From: Spirogloea muscicola
Lineage: Eukaryota; Streptophyta; Zygnematophyceae; Spirogloeales; Spirogloeaceae
Direction of reading: 5' to 3'
Length of the DNA stretch: 64,000 bases
NCBI GenBank assembly: GCA_009602725.1
Contig: WELB01000074.1
Span: 315,695 to 379,694 of the forward strand
Part shown: positions 23,094 through 36,600 of the stretch, in pieces
Layout of the letters: each line of letters opens with the position of its first letter
Numbering within the stretch: position 1 is the first letter of the stretch
Position numbers and translations under genes: made by a program
Notes under the pieces: model-generated
The model's database searches: none
What the model was told of the DNA's origin: nothing
Seen by the model: the letters and a program-made list of their open reading frames with translations, nothing else

Positions 23094-23816
23094 GGAGTCC
23101 TCTGTAAGGCCAGGGTCGTAGNCAGCGGCGGCGGCGGCGGCGGTGGCCGCCATGGCCGCGCCGCCGACGGCGCCGCGCTCTGCGGCGGCGAAGGTGGCGT
23201 GCAGCGCGGGGTCTGGCCGACGGAATGGCCGGCCATGGCGTCCTCACCACCGGCCCGTCCGATTCGCGTCCCGTCCGCTTCGTCCTGAACGACACAGATT
23301 GGACGTCTCGTCCCGTCCCATTGCTGACCAAGCGTTAGTTTGGCGCCGGCGTGGCCCGCTTCCCCGCCGCTCGCTGGCCGCGGGGCCCAAGAATCAGTGA
23401 TGTCACGGATCGCCCTTGGCGGAATGGGCGGCACTGGCCAGCGAGAGGCAAAGCTGTTCCCACTTGCTCCTTGCAGTCGGCGCCTGGGCCCGGCGTGGCC
23501 GGCTCCTGCGCCGCTCGCCGGGCCCGCGCGGCTGCCAAATCTGCTGGGCCTCGGAACGACCGCTGCCGCGCACCTTGGATTATGTCACAGCCGATCTGCG
23601 TTACCCTGTATCCTTCCTCCCCCCCGGGGACTAAGCCCGAGATTCATAAGCTGTCCTTTTTCGTCTCTTCCACAAGGAAAAGCTAGTTTCTGCGCGCCCG
23701 GCCTGCAGGCGCCGGCGAGGCTCTGCCTCTGCGCCCGCCATTGTTGCGACGGCGGCGGCGCCCGAGCTCAGGACTGGCCGCTCGACGTCGCCGCTGCGCG
23801 CTCTCGGCGCCGCATA
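22822..23816. promoter_or_regulatory. Divergent promoter region with (CCG)n tract
   Basis: About 1 kb separates the start codons of arogenate dehydrogenase (-) and the SMUBP2-like helicase (+). 23052-23098 is an almost pure CCG trinucleotide repeat, and an N is at 23122 in a second GCG-rich run. The region is very GC-rich and lacks a TATA box. A 5' exon of either gene could be hidden here. No LINE tail is present. Confidence 0.4.
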
Positions 23817-26800
23817 ATGGCGCGTCTGCGGGCCTGCAGCCCGGGGGCCGGCTTCTGCGGAACACCGCTCGGGGCCCTCTCCTTGCGTCGGCCGAAGCAG
23901 GTGCGCTGCGCCAATACCTCCGCACTCGTCGTCGCGGTGGAGGATATCCAACGGCTCGTCGTGGAAGGCTACCAGTTAGAGGCACTTTCGTCTGCTTTGG
24001 TATCTCTTAACCAGCTCGCGGACGAACCCATGCAGACTGTTCTTGAGGGATGACTCTGGGCCTTGCTCTGGCACTCACTCTTTACTGATGGATAATAGTG
24101 ATTGGCGTTAGCTGCCTCATCTTGCTATCTGTGTGCCTGATCCACGGACTTCTTACACTGATCACGAATGCAGGGCTTGGAGAAGGCCTGCCAGAAGAGG
24201 GACGTCCTCGGGGGCTGCCTTCGGGCGTCCACTGTGGCTGCCCTCACGAAGCCGCCGAGGTCGGCTGTCAGCACCGACGCCCTGCTCAAACAAACCTCAA
24301 GTACAACCGCTCCCCTTTCGCTCCACTTTGATAGTCACGGAGCGAGCCTGTCCTCCTTATAACATTGCATATTCCTCTGGGACGTCTGGCAGTTTCTGTT
24401 CATCATAGGTTCTGCTTGGTCGTCGCACATTGTCATCTCAATGCCAGGCTCTCTGGGTTGCGCGTACGCTGGGACGATAGGGCCATCTTGCAACATTGAT
24501 GATCTAGGCTGCTGCAATCAGCAAGAGCTTCAGCCTGCAGCAACTCTTTGGGTTGCAGGTGGAGCTAACGTGAGTGGACAACGACAGAGCCATTCCAGGT
24601 CGCCTGAGCCAAGAAGACCAAGGAGCAAGCTGGGACTGCGTGCGGAAGAAGATACCTCTTCCGCAGAAGATGACGACAGCCTGTCAGCTGACGATATCCT
24701 GGGTGTGCTGAACTTTGAGCATGGGAACTGCATCACGGAGAAGCATATCCTCGGCAGCCAGCCAACGGATGCTGCAAGCATGGAGCCAGAACACACCCGC
24801 AGAAGGACCAGGCAGAAGAGCGTAGCCTTTCAGGAGGACGCGGTGGAAGGTCACCAAGCAGGTGCGACTGATTTGGAGTGCCCAGAGGACAGGTCATTGG
24901 AGGTTGCAGGCACTAATGTGGGTGGAGAGTCTGTCACTGAGACAGGCAACCGTGGAGATCCATTGGGAAGGAAGGCGTTGGGAAAGGCGGCAGTGAAGTG
25001 GCTGTCTCAGGTGACTGATTTGCCTGAGGACACACGACAGAGTCAAAGGCATGTCGACGAATTGAAGCAGCTCGAGCCACTTGTGTTGTAGCCTTGGCGC
25101 CTTACACCCTGTGCCGTATGCTACACATGAAGCTCAGTGTTGATGATGAAGATAGCAAGCAATGTTGCCATGGCAGGGTTTGGGAGCTTTTGCAGCTGAG
25201 TTGATTGCAGCTGAGCTACGAGGGCTGAGGCTTGTGGAGGTTCATGGCAGCAGTGCACAGCTGATGGCGGCAGTCCAGAGCTCCTTGGCTAAGCAGCCAA
25301 TGCCACCTGGAGCCGAGGACAAGTGCCAGGTAGCAGCGGCGCACTTTCCCACAGTCTGGGATCATCTGCAGCGGGAGGTTCAATGGGCTCTGCAGGCTCT
25401 TGAGGCCAAAGGCCACTTAAGCACCTGGAAAGGCACGCAGGCCTGGAGACTTGTGAAGGGTCTTGGAAAGAGCGGTATGTACCATGGATATAGGCAAGTG
25501 TGTGGCTGCCAAATGTTGTCCTCGTCATGATTGGGCTGCTTGGATCAGGAACGTCTGTATCTCAGGCAATGTGCTGGAGATGTATGGTCAGCTGGTCCAT
25601 CTCGCAGTCATGCTATTACGTACTCCAGTATGCAAGTGACTTCATGCTCCAATGCACATGCAGATGAGCACAAACTTGCCACGAAAGGTGGTAAAGCCCT
25701 GGAGCCTGGGAATGTATTTCTACCGACTGAGAGAATTTATGAGATCCATGTGAGTGCACTTAGTCTCCACCAGCATGAGTTAGATACATCACGTTTCAGA
25801 GTGAAACTATATCTGCTAGAAAGTCAGCTGCCCAGCAGATCCTGGGACCAGCTTGAGCACAAGACCATTTAGCCACTGCTAACTGAAGGCAATTTTTGCA
25901 ACTCTTCCCACGAGGCTCAGCCTCCCACAATGATGCATGTTAATTTGACATGTGTGTACAGGCTTCATTGAAGGCATTTGTAGATCGGGCCCTGAGGTTA
26001 CTGAAGCTGGAGAGAGATGCAGAGCTTCTTGTCACCCAGAATTTGATCGGCGACTTTAAGCCCAAGAGCTCTGAGTCTGGGTCAGAGTCTGAGAGAGATC
26101 AGCCGGAAGAGCACATGAGCGAGCAGAGGGGAGAAGCCACTAGCAATTCCGCCACTGCTGACCATATCGACACACTTCGCCATTTGAAGCTTGTCAAGTC
26201 AGCAACAGGTATACAGTAGGAGCCTCATGCACATGCCTTTGCAGCAAATGCCCCCCATTCATCTCCATGAAAGCAGAAGCATAAATCTTGAGGACATGAG
26301 GTTGCAGGTTACGGGCAGTGGCTTGGCACCTCATTAATGCTCGAGAAAGCGGTTGCAGGTCTGGGTGGCATGCATCTGGTCACCCTTCGTGATCAGAGAG
26401 GGCAGCAATTGCCGCCCCACAGCTTTACACCTGGCGACATGGTGTGCATTCGAGGGGAAGGGGGCAAGACCGGCAAGGGAGCGTCTTTGTGCACAAAGGG
26501 CACAGTTTACAGCTTGGAGGACGACGGAGCTGGCCTGGCAGTTGCAGTGAATGTCAGATACGGTGATGCTGCACTCTCGAAGCTGTTTGGCAAGGACTTG
26601 AGGATGGACCGCATTAGTGCGCTGGCTGATGCTACGACCTACGACGTATGTACTTTGTCCCCAGCTTGCGGGCACCTGGGTTTCCAGTGCTTGTAGTGTT
26701 CTTATGTTTTCCAAGAGGATGCACGTTGTCAAGACTGCAAATGATTCTGGTCATACTGAGGTATACTTGATTCTGGTCATAGTTGGTTCTGATGACCGAG

Positions 26801-29348
26801 TGTATTTTGCCACAGCGAAATTGTGATGCACTTGAGACGCTGGAGAAGATGAATTTGAACAAGAAGGCCCCTGCCGCATCAATTGTAGCCACACTTTTTG
26901 GTGATGGGCCAGAGCTCAGCTGGCAGCCAGTCCAGGGTATGAATCAAAGCATTCTGAAGGAAGACGAGGATCAAGGACCAAGGCCTGTGGGCAGTGAGGG
27001 CCTGCGTTTGGATGAGTCGCAGGAACAATCCGTGTCGATGGCATTAGACAAGCACATGCCGTGTGTCCTTATCCAGGGTCCGCCAGGCACAGGCAAGACG
27101 ACAGTTGTTACAGAGGTTATCTGCAAGGCTGTAGTTAGAGGCGAGCGCGTCTTGGTGACAGCTCCAACCAACGCGGCCGTTGACAACCTCGTTGAGAAAC
27201 TCAGCGGGGCAGGCCTTAGCATTGTCAGAGTTGGGAACCCTGCAAGGGTGTCGCCCACTGTTGCAAGTCATTCTTTAAGCCACCAGGTCAGTGAGCAGCA
27301 GCAAAGCCGCTTGCAGCAGAAGCTCTCATCCCCTGCCATGGCTGGTAGTCTCAGCTGCATAAGCCCAGCCTGCATGTTTTCAGATTGCCAAGCTATAGCC
27401 TTAATCAATATTCGGTGAAGTCCACCTTCCAGCAGATGCTGCTTACGGCCGGGTTTTCTTGACTTGGCAGGTGGATGTTGCCATGTCAAGCTTCCGTAGG
27501 GAGGCAGCGAGGAGGAGAGCAGACCTCCGGCAGGATATTCGCTTGTGCAATGGTCAGGGTGAGGACGCCTTGGAGGCAGGGCTGCGCCAGATGCTCAAGC
27601 AGCTCGGTCGGGCGCTGCGTGTACGCGAGAAGGAGACGATACTGGACATATTATCCTCAGCGCAAGTCATCCTGTGCACCAACACGGGTGCTGGCGACCC
27701 CCTTGTGCAAAAGCTACCAGCCTTTGACCTTGTGATTATTGACGAAGCTGGACAAGCCACTGAGCCGAGCTGCTGGATCCCCATCCTCCAGGTATAGTTT
27801 CAACTTTGAAGGGCCTGGTGGATTCATGACCTTGCATGCACACGATGATGACTGATGACTCACAAACAATTTCTGAATGAAACGTCCACATGTCAGGCTA
27901 GCACGGGCATTGAGGTGGAAGCTTACACCTAGCACTATCCCTACCTCAGCTGTGCATTTCATGTTACTTGCGTGCTGCAAACCAGGGCCGGAGACTGGTG
28001 CTGGCTGGGGACCCTTGTCAGCTGGCGCCAACTGTGCTGTCCAGGGAGGCCGCTATGGGTGGCCTGAGTATCTCCCTTATGGAGCGAGCAATGAGCCTGC
28101 ACAATGGCAGATTGCTTGTCCTGCTGGACACCCAATATCGCATGAATTCTGCAATTGCTAACTGGTGCTCAAGTGAGCTCTACAATGGCCGCCTCAAATC
28201 TGCCCCAGCTGTGGCAGACCGCCTTCTCTGTGATTCATCAGGCGTCCGCGTGAGTGCCTCTAGCAGCCCGCTTTCGCATTGCAATCAAGGTGCACTTCTT
28301 GGCATCCCAGATTGCTCCAGCAGCAATCACTTCGTCGCTTCATGGCAACTCCGCCATGCTTCTCTGCTCTACAGGCAACCAGGGACACAACAAGGTCGAT
28401 GCTTGTGTTGGACACCCGGCTTCCCAGAGGCGGCCTGCTTCCTGGCTGCGAGGAGGCCACTGATCCATCAGGGACAGGCTCGCTGTACAACGACGGCGAG
28501 GCAGAGGCCGTCCTCCAGCACATTGACTCCCTCCTTAGTGCAGGTAGACCAATCAGCCAGTCTCCAAGTTGAGTCTTCTTATTGACTCGTTTCGCTGGCG
28601 CCATGGCTTCTTAGGAATGCTCTTTTCGAATCGGCTGTGCTCTTGCTGCTCACACATGACAGCATTGCTTAGCTCACCCTGTTTTCTTCGTGGTGTGAAC
28701 AGGCGTTCCGCCCACATCCATCGCCGTGCAATCGCCATACCTTGCCCAAGTGCAGCTCATTCGGGATCAACTGGAGGGCAGGCCTGGGGCAGCAGGTGTG
28801 GAAGTGGCGAGTGTAGACGCATTTCAAGGCCGGGAATCTGATGCTGTCATCATCTCAATGGTGGGTAGCTTGGCAATGTCTTGCTGGATCACATCATTGC
28901 TTGTCAAGTCAGCAGTTTGTCTTCTCTGCGACCCCTGACCCTGCAGAAACAAGGTGAGGCAGGGACAATGGCAGGAGAAAGTTCTGAAAGGTGGGCTGCC
29001 TTCTGGCCCTCGCAGGTACGATCAAATGCTGCTGGCACAGTGGGCTTCTTGGGTGACCGCCGGCGGATGAACGTGGCTGTCACCCGTGCAAAGGCGCATA
29101 TTGCCATCGTCTGTGATACAGCAACTGTTGGGAAGAACCCATTCGTCAGGCGGCTGTTGCAGCACATCCGGGAGGCTGGAGAGCTGCGGACGATGGCAAG
29201 GTCAGGGCTGCCACAGAGGGCCACTGACAGAGGCAGCATAGATCACGAGCTTGCAACCCAGAACGACCAGGGCCTGTCACACCGACGAGGTAAGGGGCTG
29301 CAGCTGACTGTGCCAACTGGGAAGGTTCTTCTCACCGCTGCAGGATGA
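23817..29348 (+). CDS. SMUBP2-like superfamily 1 DNA/RNA helicase, probably chloroplast (about 13 exons)
   Basis: A UPF1-like SF1 helicase resembling Arabidopsis AT5G35970 along its whole length. Exons from the second on: 24174-24300, 24559-25010, 25177-25474, 25664-25749, 25962-26208, 26308-26645, 26816-27286, 27471-27791, 27986-28249, 28375-28543, 28703-28860, 29016-29348, all phase-consistent. Exon 1 starts at ATG 23817; its donor may be at 23999 (GTATCT), giving about 1148 aa. The N-terminus is Arg/Ala/Ser-rich with few acidic residues, as in transit peptides. Helicase motifs: GPPGTGKTT (I), APTNAAVDN (Ia), DEAGQA (II), GDPCQLAP (III), LDTQYRM (IV), VDAFQGRE (V), NVAVTRAK (VI). The non-helicase part has GDPLGRKALGKAAVKWLSQ and the SMUBP2 barrel region (LFGKDLRMDRI). 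The extra stretch at 24559-24950 is acidic and likely disordered. Confidence 0.93.
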
Positions 29349-30695
29349 TCAAGTAGCTGGGGAGCATGTCTTGCTTCTGCCACATGTCAATATGCATTCT
29401 CTCAAGGTGCTGTGTGCTTCATAACACACTGCTGCCTTATCTTAGATTGCTGTAAGTCTACTATTTTTAGCTATTCAGTAGACAGCGTAGGCTGTCTCCA
29501 TAGGACATTGTGTCGTCTCTGGGGCGCTTGATTGGCCAGGCCGAAGACACTGGACGGGAATTTATGACTAGCAGCAATAGACTTAATGGAGGACTTCTCA
29601 ACATCGATCAATAGGCTGAAAGCCTATCGACTGGCTGTTCGTCCCTCTTTTGCTAAGCATTGTGCCCACTTTTACTGGGGTGCCGCTTTCTAGCTGACTA
29701 AGGCTCCTTGCCAGCATCTTGCCATTTCATGTTGCCGAGCCTCTGCAAGGGGCGCTATCTGTAGTATTGATCATGAACAGTCACAAGTCTCTTGGAGTCG
29801 GTCTCTGGCATAGCTGTGTGGTTTTGGCGCCATTCGAGCCCTTTGGACCTTGTTCATTCTTTCTGGGCTGCTTATCACAGCACCCGCCCCCTTTGGAAAC
29901 GAGCTCACTTCTTTGCTCCAAAAGCCCTTGCGGCTCTTGTCACTTCTTTGCTGCCTAAGAAGCTTATATTGCCCAATATCTAGTTCCGCCTCAGTGGTCA
30001 TGCACTACCCTTTGCCGAACTACAAGCTTGTGATTGGCCCGGGCTACTCTTTCCTGCCTTGTGCAATAAGTTCAGAAAACCCATCAACCATGTTGTGCCA
30101 AGCAGATCGCGCCCTATATCATACTTGCCACTCCAAGCATAACACTATCAGCAGGTTGCTCAAAACACCTTTGCCCTAAGTAGTTATGCTCTGCCCTTAG
30201 ATGTAATCTGTTGCAACGATGTCCATACTGAACCTGATACTGATGCCGTAGAGGCTTGCCTTGCAAAGATTTCAGCTGAGCACAAGGCCAGCTCAGCATG
30301 ATCAAAAAGCGCTTGAAAGTAAGGTCCTGCTTGGAGACAAATTGAAACATCAGCACACCCCGCTCCTTGAGCAGTATCTGAGAGCGTCTGCCCACACAAC
30401 TTTTTGGGTCTTGCCATGAGTCAAATTACTGGAGAGCAGACCTTGGTCGTGTCCTGCTGTCCGAAGACCTCCAAATGGCAACTCATTGATGACCATGTCC
30501 ATCTTTTGTATTGGTGACCTTGTGAGGACGTCGCGGTAAGTCCACATCATTGGACAGAGTATTTTGTCGCCGTGCAAAGGTGTTCTGTAAGCATAGGCGG
30601 TACAATTCAGGATGGCTACATCAATTGGTTGCAATTTGGTTGGACATGACTTAGCTCAACCGGCCGGCAGGCCAAGCACAGAGTGTGAGACGCGC
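29349..30695. other. Convergent intergenic region with one decayed type D-like LINE tail
   Basis: Lies between the stop codons of the helicase and UTP20. About 29838-29925 (plus) reads like a worn D tail: TTTGGACCTTGTTCATTCTT, then GGGCTGCTTATCACAGC and GAGCTCACTTC. The remainder (29930-30695) shows nothing I can assign. Confidence 0.55.
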
Positions 30696-33600
30696 CTAGT
30701 ACGCAAAGTAAAGCTTCTTGGAGCTCGTTCCATCATCGACGCCGGCAGCGAGCACGCCACGTTTCTGCTTGTGCTCAGCCACCTTCCGCTTTTTCTGGGC
30801 CTGTCGCTTTACTGCAAGCGTGCCGCGCTGTCGCGCTGCACGCTCGGGGTCCACCAGCACTGCAACTGCTGCCGCTGCCCTCCGCGTCTCCCGCCTGGCC
30901 ATCACGCCCTGCCGTACCTTGGCGTATGTCTCCACAAAAGCAGGCACGCCCACCACCTCCCGCACGTGCTCCAGTGCCTCCGCAGCGAGCACCTTTAGGT
31001 CCTCTGCAATGTTTGCAGCAGCAGGTCAGTGGCGTGAGGCTAAAAGTGGACCTAACATGGCAATGTGCTTCTACCAGAAGATGACAAAGACATGACCGAC
31101 AAACAAGTTGCACATGTGTCCATGAACAACGAGGGAACAGTACATTTTGATGGGTTCTGCAATGGCAATGTGGAGCACTCACCGGGGACCTGCTTTGAGG
31201 CAGCACCTTCAGCAATGCGGTAGAGTGGGTCGAGCGCCTGGTGCAGGTACGGAGCCGTGCCTTGGGGCTCCAGCTGCACAAGCATTGCAGCCAGCCACCG
31301 TATCGCGGCTGCCGCCTGCAGCACCAGCAGATGCAGCACCGCGAGAGTGAGCCTTAAGCAGCACTACCCATAGTCACTTGAAACTTGCACTCCAAATTTG
31401 GTGAGGGAATGTTACAGCTGATAAAATGCATAAACACACCGTCTCTCCAGAAGCTTGGGCTTACCGGCACAGGTTGCAAGCGCAGTGCAATCCGGGACAT
31501 CCGCTGGAAGACGGCCATCAGCGCATGACAAGCTGTCGCACGAGCAGAGCCACCTGCACTTCCTGCACTTGCACTACCTGACGTCTCTACTGCAACCTCT
31601 GTCTGGCAAACTGCGCTCAGGGCCTCATCTCCCAGAGAGTCCTCGACCTTGCTGCCATCTACCACGTGCTCCGCCACAGTGCTTTCCACCTCCGTCAGCA
31701 GGGCTTGCCTCTGCCGTCTCCTCGATTGCAGCATTGCCAGACCCCTGATGGCCAGCTCCAGCGACCTGCCCTCCTCACAGCCCACGTATACTGGCAGTCC
31801 ACTGCCAGTGTCGGAGATGCCGCAGGCCTGAAGGAGTGGCAGCGCGCCGGCGACAAAGAGGAGATTCTTGGATACCTGCTCAGCCAGGCTCTCATCGACA
31901 ACGTCGGCGGCGTCGAGCTGGCAACACGACGCGCCGGCGAGCATCAGCAGCTGCGCCGGGTGGAGAGCGTCCCCAGGCGCCGCAGCTTTGAGGTCTGCTG
32001 CTGTCGGGCTACTGCCATGAGCGGCCAAGCGCAAGCCGACCAGCCGGGCGGCGGCCTTGCGCACCCACAGGTGCGTGAAGAGCAGGAGCTCGTCGGACAG
32101 CGACCACAGATCCTGGCAGCCGTGCAGATAGCCACCAAGTATAGTATCAGATACCTCAACTATGACTAGGAGAACGATAAGAGCCACAACAAGAGCATCA
32201 GTTTAGCATGCCTGACCCCAATCCCTCACCCTTCTTGGCACTCCCACTTGAGAGCTCCAACACCAGAGTTACAGTAGGCTTTATGGTTTTCCAATCTTGC
32301 AAGTTATGTGCTTGCTCTTGGCAGCCTTTCTACTGCCTCGAACAATTAGTGCTCTGGCTTGTGCTGAGCATCATACAAGTCTAGCGTCAACATTGCTTTG
32401 TCCGTTGGCCAAAAGCATGAACCCTAAAAACTCGTATTCTCCTACAAAGCAAGCAGTGCACAACACATTGTACATTTCACGGAGCAACACTTGGACATGT
32501 GTCAATGGCTGCACCTTTGTGCCGGGGTGCAGGACAAGCTGCGGCAGCATGCTGAGCAGCTTCTCCGTGGCCGCCAGGCAGAAGTACGCCTCCTGCCAGC
32601 GCAGCGCCCTGGCTCCAACCTGGCCACCCTCAGAGGTGCCGCCCTCGACCCCAGCCGCCGGTGGCGGCCGTGCCGCTTCATGGGGGTCCAGGGCGAGCGC
32701 CAGCCTGAGGATCCTGGTACAGGCCTCCAGCCACTCCTCAGCGTGCTTCTCAAACTGGGCACCCATCACTTCGACCGCATACCCAATGATCTGGCCAAGA
32801 AGTTGCAGTTGAAGCACGAGTTACAGTAAGGTATCGGCTGGTTTGCATGGAAACATCTTCTTACCAGACAACAAGCAGGCTAGTCATTACTGACCTCTAA
32901 ATCTCGAGCTTTCGTGAGCTGTCAACTAAGCAGGAGAAGGCAGGCACAACATTGATGGGAGAGCTGACACGAAAGTGACATTCTTAGCAGTCTTAGACAT
33001 GAATATTTACCTGAGCAGCAGGCCGCCAAAGGCGTGCATCGTCGCCCCGCAGCCACGTGAACGCGAAGGCAAGTAACTTTGGCCCCATGTGTGGCCCCAC
33101 GCGAGCCAGCAGCGCTTTCACGACTACACCCACCATTGCACGGACGCGTGGGTCTGTGTCCACGACCAGCCGGGCCGCGAGTGGCACGAACAGGCCTTCA
33201 GCCTGCTCCTCTACCACAGAGGCGGGGAACTTGAGGATTATTGCATGCAGCATCTCCATGGCCGCTTCCCTCCCGCTGGCATGCTCAAAGCTGCGCACTC
33301 TTCAAGAAGTGCCATTAGACTCATCATCCAAGTCTCAAGCAGATGTTGGATTGTTCACTGTAGCTCAGGCTTTTCAAATCTACAGTCGAAGTCATGTGAG
33401 TCGTATTGATTTTAGTCATCATGACAAGTGATAAAAAGGTAGACTACTTCTCATCCAGTCTACCTAACATGGTACTTTGCTGCAACACCATGCTTAATTG
33501 AGAGAACATGTGTTAAGCATACCTGAGATTGGACACGACAAAATCAATGTGCTGTTGTAGCCTCTTGGGCCCCAGAGGATAATCGAGCAGGAACTTCAGC

Positions 33601-36600
33601 AGCGCCTGTGCGCACAGCTGGCACACCGCCGGCGTGTAGCTGCGAACCATCAGCTCTGCCACGCTGTGCATGAGGTCGTAGATCTCGGGTACAACCAGCC
33701 CCCGCGAGAGCACGGCCTGCAGGAGCGAGAAGGCGGTGCTGCGCGTCGCCCCTGCCTCCAGGTCCGCGAACACGCCCGCTTGCAGCAGCAGGAGCAGCTG
33801 CTCATTGGAGATCTGCAGCAATACGCTTAAGCTTTGAGCCTAGTGTCACATACAATTCGGCTCTGACTCCTGGCTCAATGACAAGATCGACCTCCATCTC
33901 AGATTACTCTCAAACTTACTGCTCTTTATTGCCTTCGAGAAGGTGGTATCAAGGCCTGCAGGTAGCATACGTCTAACCCATGGACCTGTACGAGTGCATG
34001 TTGCATCGCCCTTAGATACCAACCAGAGGTCTCTCTGTTACATATGGGACGGAGTGCTGAGGTGGCACAAGTGAGTGGCACCTGGATGGTGCTGCAGTGC
34101 TGGAGCAGGGTTGACAGCAGCTTCAGGCATGCCTGTACGACCTCGCCGCCAGACCTCACTGACCGACCTCCCACAATCTCAAACGCCTTGCCCAAGATCT
34201 CCTGCCCGAACTGACCGATGGCTGGCAGCGGCAGCCTCACGAGGATGCACAGACTCTGCTCACAACAGCCACCTGACATCAGTAAACCTTCTCTGGGAAT
34301 GAAAATTGTAAAATTAGCTTGCAGTGTCAATAATTTAGCCGGCCCACCTTGATGGCTTGAGCCAGCACGCTGTCGTACTTGTTGACCAGGCAGCGACACA
34401 GCAGGGCGACAATGGGGTCCAGCATCGCCAGCAGCTGCAGGTCCTTGCCGTCCAGCCGCCACCTCTTGAGGCCGGCATGCAGTAGCTGCAACGCGAAGTC
34501 CAAGCTGAGGTACGCGTTTGGGTCCGCCACTATTGAAGCTCGAGGCAGCGAGGCTGCCACCGTGACGTCCTTCGCAGCAGGGGCCTTAGCCGATGGCGTT
34601 GCCACTGTGGTGAGACCTTCTTGCACAAGGGAGTATACAAACACCAGCAGGGCGTTTGGAGTGCAGGTGGCATTGGCCTGCACGCCTATCGCTATCTGAC
34701 GCAGCATCTCCTTGAGCTTGGCCTTGGTGCCCGGCTTGGCTGACGAGCGCGCAGCACTAGCCCGCACTGGGCCCAAGAGCCGATTGCCGCTCTTCTGGAA
34801 GTCCACAGCTTGACTGAGCAGACTGCACGAGAGCAACATTTCTGAAGTCAACACAGAGTAGCAGATGGAAAGGCCAGCTCATTAAGCTGCTGATGACTTG
34901 TCAAGCAACCTGCTTGACGTTGAAGACAGATCGTCATTGGTTGCATGCCAATTAGGGGCTGCAGACTCTGCCAATCCATCATCCCTCATATGTCATGCTA
35001 CACATGTAGAAAGTTATTGATTGCTAAATTATCTCTTTGGCAACAGAGGGTACAGAGATGCTCAGAACTTCAAAATGGTGTGTTAATCTGGATGTGTTCC
35101 CTCGACCAAAGTAGATATGGGTGGTAAGGGAATGGATTTCTTGAATGTGTATGTCTGCTCATTGGTTTGTCTGAGGCGTCCAACTCACCGAAGGCTGTCA
35201 AAAGAGCGCATGTGGCGTGTCTCCTTCATCTTGGATGCAATTGCCTCCACCTCCCGCTCCTCAGCGACCTCACCCATCACATCATTCTCAATGATACTGA
35301 GCAGCTTGTTCAGGCTTGTATCATCAATCTCACCAGGCCTTAGAACTGGGGCCATCTTGTAAAGAATCGCATGTACAGTGTAACCAAGGATGTGCATCAT
35401 GTAGCCGCGATCAAGCGTGCCCGCCAGGACCTCCAGAGTGTACTGCAGATAGCAACCGCCAAGTTCGGTCGCCACAGCTGCGAGCGTTGCCCTCGCGACG
35501 TCCCGCACGCCCTGGCCGCGGCTCCGGAGCAGGTTTGCAAGGCCCTGCAGGACCGCCGGCAGCTCCACCGCAACCGTGGACGAAGGCATGAGCCGGAGGC
35601 ACTTCACCACCGCTAGTGCAACGGCGCTGTTGGCTATGTCCATATCCGACACCATGTACTTGCGCAGCTCCGGAAGGACCTTCTCTAGTAGCACCCGTCG
35701 GATAGGGGCCGGCACCTCCCTCCTCCCCCTCTCCTCACTTTTGTCCTCGTTCGAGCTGCTCTGTAGCCCATTCGCGCATACAACCTGTGACTGTGGGACT
35801 ATTGCTGGCTCCTCCATCACTTCTCCGGTTCCCATGCGTTCGTCAGCCTCAAGCTTGACATAGAAGTGGAAGTTGTCAAGGATGGCGCATAGCAGTCGCA
35901 CTAGCACCTTCTGATGCTGCGCTTTGGTCACCAGGAGCCGTATGCAGCGCATGAGTAGCCCATAGTAGGGCTCCCACGGGAGGAGGGAGGACAGATGTGC
36001 TAGGCTCTGAAGTGCAGCCTCAACAAGATTCCCCTCCTTGTCTCCGCGAGCCTCATAGAGGCAGTGCTGAAAGAGCGGCAAAAAAATGCGCAGCAGGGCT
36101 CCCTGCCCAATAACAAGCTCACTGATCAGTACAGACCCCAATGACAAATTCTCTTTTGACAAGTGTGAGCACATGAGTAGATACATATAGCTGCCACCTG
36201 ACATTTCAGTCAGTAATTCTCCCCAGCGCAAGGCTGTGAGTGTGTAGGAAATGACATGCAAGAGTACTTGTATGCAAGCTTGTGATGCCTCTTACCTGTG
36301 AGAAGGCCACAGACTGCGTGATTTGTCTGAACCTTGCCATTGCCCTGATTCGGCGGTGTACCTGTAATGAAGTCCACCGAACAATATGAGCATAGGAAAA
36401 ATGTGGCTGGCCAGCTTAGTCAGAACTTTAAACACAGCATTACACCTGACGGGCAATAAATACACCTGACGGGCAATGTAACTTCTACACTAATTAAGAC
36501 CTGAATGTGAGTGACGTTGTGGAAGAAGTCAGTCTCTACATCCTCATTGAGCAGCGGTGCCAGCTCAAGCAGCAAGGGGGCTGAAGGGGACAGCACCACC

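Noticed and set aside
22834-23434. Pro/Ala/Arg-rich open frames in the divergent promoter
   Set aside because: Produced by the CCG repeat on all frames; no splice or domain support.
35185-36261. A separate gene for the long minus-strand open frame
   Set aside because: It is one large exon of UTP20: its content continues the HEAT-repeat protein on both sides.
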